A stretch of DNA of 18,653 nt from Longivirga sp036510975 (GTDB taxonomy: Bacteria > Actinomycetota > Actinomycetes > S36-B12 > CAIYMF01). This document shows positions 17,066 to 18,653 of the stretch, piece after piece (the stretch's first letter is position 1; every line of letters starts with the position of its first letter). The stretch is taken from the NCBI GenBank assembly GCA_036510975.1, contig DATCCY010000115.1, positions 1 to 18,653 on the forward strand, in the 5' to 3' direction. The position numbers and the translations under genes are program-made. Under the pieces are notes generated by a model, which worked only from the letters and a program-made list of their open reading frames with translations, ran no database searches and had not been told where the DNA came from.

Positions 17066-17084
17066 TTAGGTGAGGCTTCACTCA
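17066..17084 (-). promoter_or_regulatory. Iron-box-like site upstream of paralogue 2
   Basis: The plus-strand 19-mer TTAGGTGAGGCTTCACTCA matches the DtxR/IdeR/DmdR consensus at about 14 of 19 positions. The half TTAGGTGAG is the form seen in Streptomyces iron boxes (from memory). It lies between the trmH stop and the gene. On the minus strand it overlaps a candidate -10 TAAGTC (17063-17068), as expected for a repressor site. The -35 (TTCCGG, 17 bases up) is poor. Confidence 0.45.
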
Positions 17085-17096
17085 GCCGGAACGGGC

Positions 17097-17912
17097 TCAG
17101 CGGCGGCGCTGGGCGCGAGCCGACGCGTAGAGGCAGACGGCCGCTGCGGTCGCCAGGTTGAGGCTCTCGGCTCGGCCGTGGATGGGCACCCGGACGACGT
17201 CGTCGCACAGGGCGCGGGTCGTCTCGGGCAGCCCCCAGGCCTCGTTGCCGAACACCCAGGCGGTGGGACGGACCAGCGAGCCGTCGTCGAGCAGGTCGTC
17301 GAGGTCGCGCTCGCCTGCACCGTCGGCCGCGAGCACGCGGAGCCCGGCGGCTCGCAGCGCCGGCAGCAGCTCCTCGACGGTGGGCCCGGTGACCACCGGG
17401 AGGTGGAAGAGCGACCCGGCCGATGCCCGCACCGCCTTGGGGTTCAGCGGGTCGACGCTGGCGTCGGTGAGCACGACGCCGCCGACGCCGGCGGCGTCCG
17501 AGCAGCGGATCACCGTCCCAACGTTGCCCGGGTCGCGGGCGTGCGCGAGCACGGTGACCAGCGTCGGCGCGGTGGCGAGCAGGTCGGGCAGGGACGAGCC
17601 GATCCTGGCGCAGACGCCGACCATGCCCTGGGGCGTGACGGTGCCCGACAGCGAGGCGACGACCTCGCCCGAGGCACGAACGACGTCGGCACCGGCGCCC
17701 CGGGCCGCGGCGAGGATGTCGGCGTAGCGGTCGGCCGCCTCGGCGGTGACGTAGAGCTCGAGCAGGGTCCCGGGGCTCCCCGCGGCCTCCCGGACGGCTT
17801 GCGGGCCCTCGGCCAGAAAGCGACCGTCCCGGTCGCGGAACGCCTTCTTGACCAGACGGCGTGCCGAGTTCACCCGCGGGGCGCGGGTGGACGTCAGCTC
17901 CGTGCTGCTCAT
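17097..17912 (-). CDS. TrmH/SpoU-family RNA 2'-O-methyltransferase
   Basis: SPOUT-class enzyme that methylates a ribose 2'-OH in rRNA or tRNA using S-adenosylmethionine; the exact target is not evident. The 271-residue product has an N-terminal substrate-binding domain (FLAEGPQAVREA, about 32-44). The three SpoU motifs follow: DPGNVGTVIR at 127-136, FGNEAWGLPE at 221-230 and HGRAESLNLATAAAV at 245-259, which form the trefoil-knot cofactor site. ATG at 17912 has no clear ribosome site; the 38-base gap from rplT suggests co-transcription with the ribosomal proteins, a very common arrangement. Downstream in many genomes comes pheST; here two unrelated genes intervene. Confidence 0.93.
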   Translation of the reverse strand: MSSTELTSTRAPRVNSARRLVKKAFRDRDGRFLAEGPQAVREAAGSPGTLLELYVTAEAADRYADILAAARGAGADVVRASGEVVASLSGTVTPQGMVGVCARIGSSLPDLLATAPTLVTVLAHARDPGNVGTVIRCSDAAGVGGVVLTDASVDPLNPKAVRASAGSLFHLPVVTGPTVEELLPALRAAGLRVLAADGAGERDLDDLLDDGSLVRPTAWVFGNEAWGLPETTRALCDDVVRVPIHGRAESLNLATAAAVCLYASARAQRRR

Positions 17913-17950
17913 GCGTGCGTCGCGACCGGGACGGTCGGGAGCTGCGTCGA

Positions 17951-18337
17951 TCAGGCTGCCGAGACCGGCGCGTTGACGTCGGCCGGCAGGGCCGCCTTCG
18001 CGGTCTCGACGAGCGAGGTGAACGCGGCGGCGTCGTTGACCGCGAGCTCGGCGAGCATCCGACGGTCGACCTCGACACCCGCGGCCTTGAGGCCCTGGAT
18101 GAGGCGGTTGTAGGTCATGCCGTTCGCGCGGGCAGCGGCGTTGATGCGCTGGATCCAGAGGCGACGGAAGTCGCCCTTGCGCTTACGACGGTCGTTGAAC
18201 GCGTAGACCTCGGAGTGGAGCAGCTGCTCCTTGGCCTTGCGGTACAGCCGCGAACGCTGTCCGCGGTAGCCGCTCGCCTGCTCGAGGATCTCGCGGCGCT
18301 TCTTGTGGGCGTTGACTGCCCGCTTCACGCGTGCCAT
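17951..18337 (-). CDS. rplT: 50S ribosomal protein L20
   Basis: Large-subunit protein that binds 23S rRNA early in assembly. The 128 residues start MARVKRAVNAHKKRREIL and contain GYRGQRSRLYRKAKEQ, KGDFRRLWIQRINAAAR and YNRLIQGLKAAGVEVDRRMLAELA, all diagnostic. A C-terminal extension of about ten residues (PADVNAPVSAA) exceeds the usual length slightly. AGGAG lies 7 bases before the ATG. It follows rpmI after 64 bases that can fold into a short hairpin (GGGCC/GGCCC). Confidence 0.98.
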   Translation of the reverse strand: MARVKRAVNAHKKRREILEQASGYRGQRSRLYRKAKEQLLHSEVYAFNDRRKRKGDFRRLWIQRINAAARANGMTYNRLIQGLKAAGVEVDRRMLAELAVNDAAAFTSLVETAKAALPADVNAPVSAA

Positions 18338-18401
18338 GGGTCTTCTCCTGCTTCACGATCGGGCCGCACCGGCCCGCGATGGACGTCGGGGGTTCGGCTT
18401 G

Positions 18402-18596
18402 CTAGCGGCCGAGAAGCTTCTTGACCTTCTGGGTGTAGGCGCCGGAGAGTTCACTGGTGCCGGCCAGGCGGCGGGTGCGCCTCGACGACTTCACCTCGAG
18501 CAGGTGACGCCTGTTCGAGTGCTCGTGCATGATCTTGCCCGAGCCCGTCACCTTGAAGCGCTTCTTGGCGCCGCTGTGGGTCTTCTGCTTCGGCAT
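18402..18596 (-). CDS. rpmI: 50S ribosomal protein L35
   Basis: Small basic large-subunit protein. The 64 residues begin MPKQKTHSGAKKRFKVTGSGK and include RRHLLEVKSSRRTRRL, typical of L35, at the family's normal length. GGAG precedes the ATG by 8 bases. It is the second gene of the usual infC-rpmI-rplT operon; infC should lie just beyond the window edge. Confidence 0.98.
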   Translation of the reverse strand: MPKQKTHSGAKKRFKVTGSGKIMHEHSNRRHLLEVKSSRRTRRLAGTSELSGAYTQKVKKLLGR

Positions 18597-18639
18597 GTCG
18601 CCGTTCTCCTCGTACGTCGGTCGTGCGGGTCGTCGTAGC

Positions 18640-18653
18640 GGGTCAGGTGACCC
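18640..18653. other. Inverted repeat at the window edge upstream of rpmI
   Basis: GGGTCA-GG-TGACCC. The last 57 bases before the edge show no readable infC end. The element may be part of a larger structure cut by the window. Confidence 0.3.

Overview
The window is about 18.65 kb of high-GC DNA from an actinobacterium. This rests on the GC content, the 16S sequence, the leader motif CTTGAGAACTCAACAG ahead of the 16S gene, the argCJBD-R-G-H gene order, and frequent GTG or TTG starts. The 16S V6 region and gene order would fit Propionibacteriales/Nocardioidaceae, but that assignment is from memory and tentative. Every gene I accept is on the minus strand, so transcription runs from high to low coordinates.

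Layout in the direction of transcription: (1) 18.6-17.1 kb: rpmI, rplT and a TrmH/SpoU rRNA methyltransferase, the usual tail of the infC operon (infC lies outside the window). (2) 17.1-15.0 kb: two tandem paralogues, about 60% alike, of an uncharacterised protein. Each has a complete HxD...H...R arrangement resembling Fe(II)/2-oxoglutarate oxygenases, with an aspartyl/asparaginyl-hydroxylase-like C-terminal motif. Each has its own leader and is followed by strong hairpins. Both upstream regions carry sequences resembling DtxR/IdeR iron boxes. (3) 14.9-11.3 kb: pheS-pheT. (4) 11.3-3.8 kb: arginine biosynthesis argC-J-B-D-R-G-H, almost all translationally coupled, with a clear ARG-box palindrome over the start of argC. 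No argF is present. (5) 3.8-1.7 kb: mpg (3-methyladenine DNA glycosylase) and tyrS, apparently a continuation of the arg transcription unit. (6) 1.7 kb to 1: two tandem rRNA promoters, a structured leader, and the 5' two thirds or more of a 16S rRNA gene that runs off the window.

The translation genes and arginine pathway are ordinary housekeeping. ArgJ, ArgB, ArgC and ArgD take acetyl-ornithine/glutamate through the cyclic acetyl pathway, ArgG and ArgH convert citrulline to arginine, and ArgR represses. The citrulline-forming step (ArgF) must be encoded elsewhere.

The part worth attention is the oxygenase-like pair inserted between trmH and pheS, which are usually near neighbours. It combines tandem paralogy, candidate iron-responsive control, a 25-nt near-perfect palindrome in one leader, and divergent C-terminal tails that both end in Ser-Glu-Ala. 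Its substrate cannot be read from the sequence.
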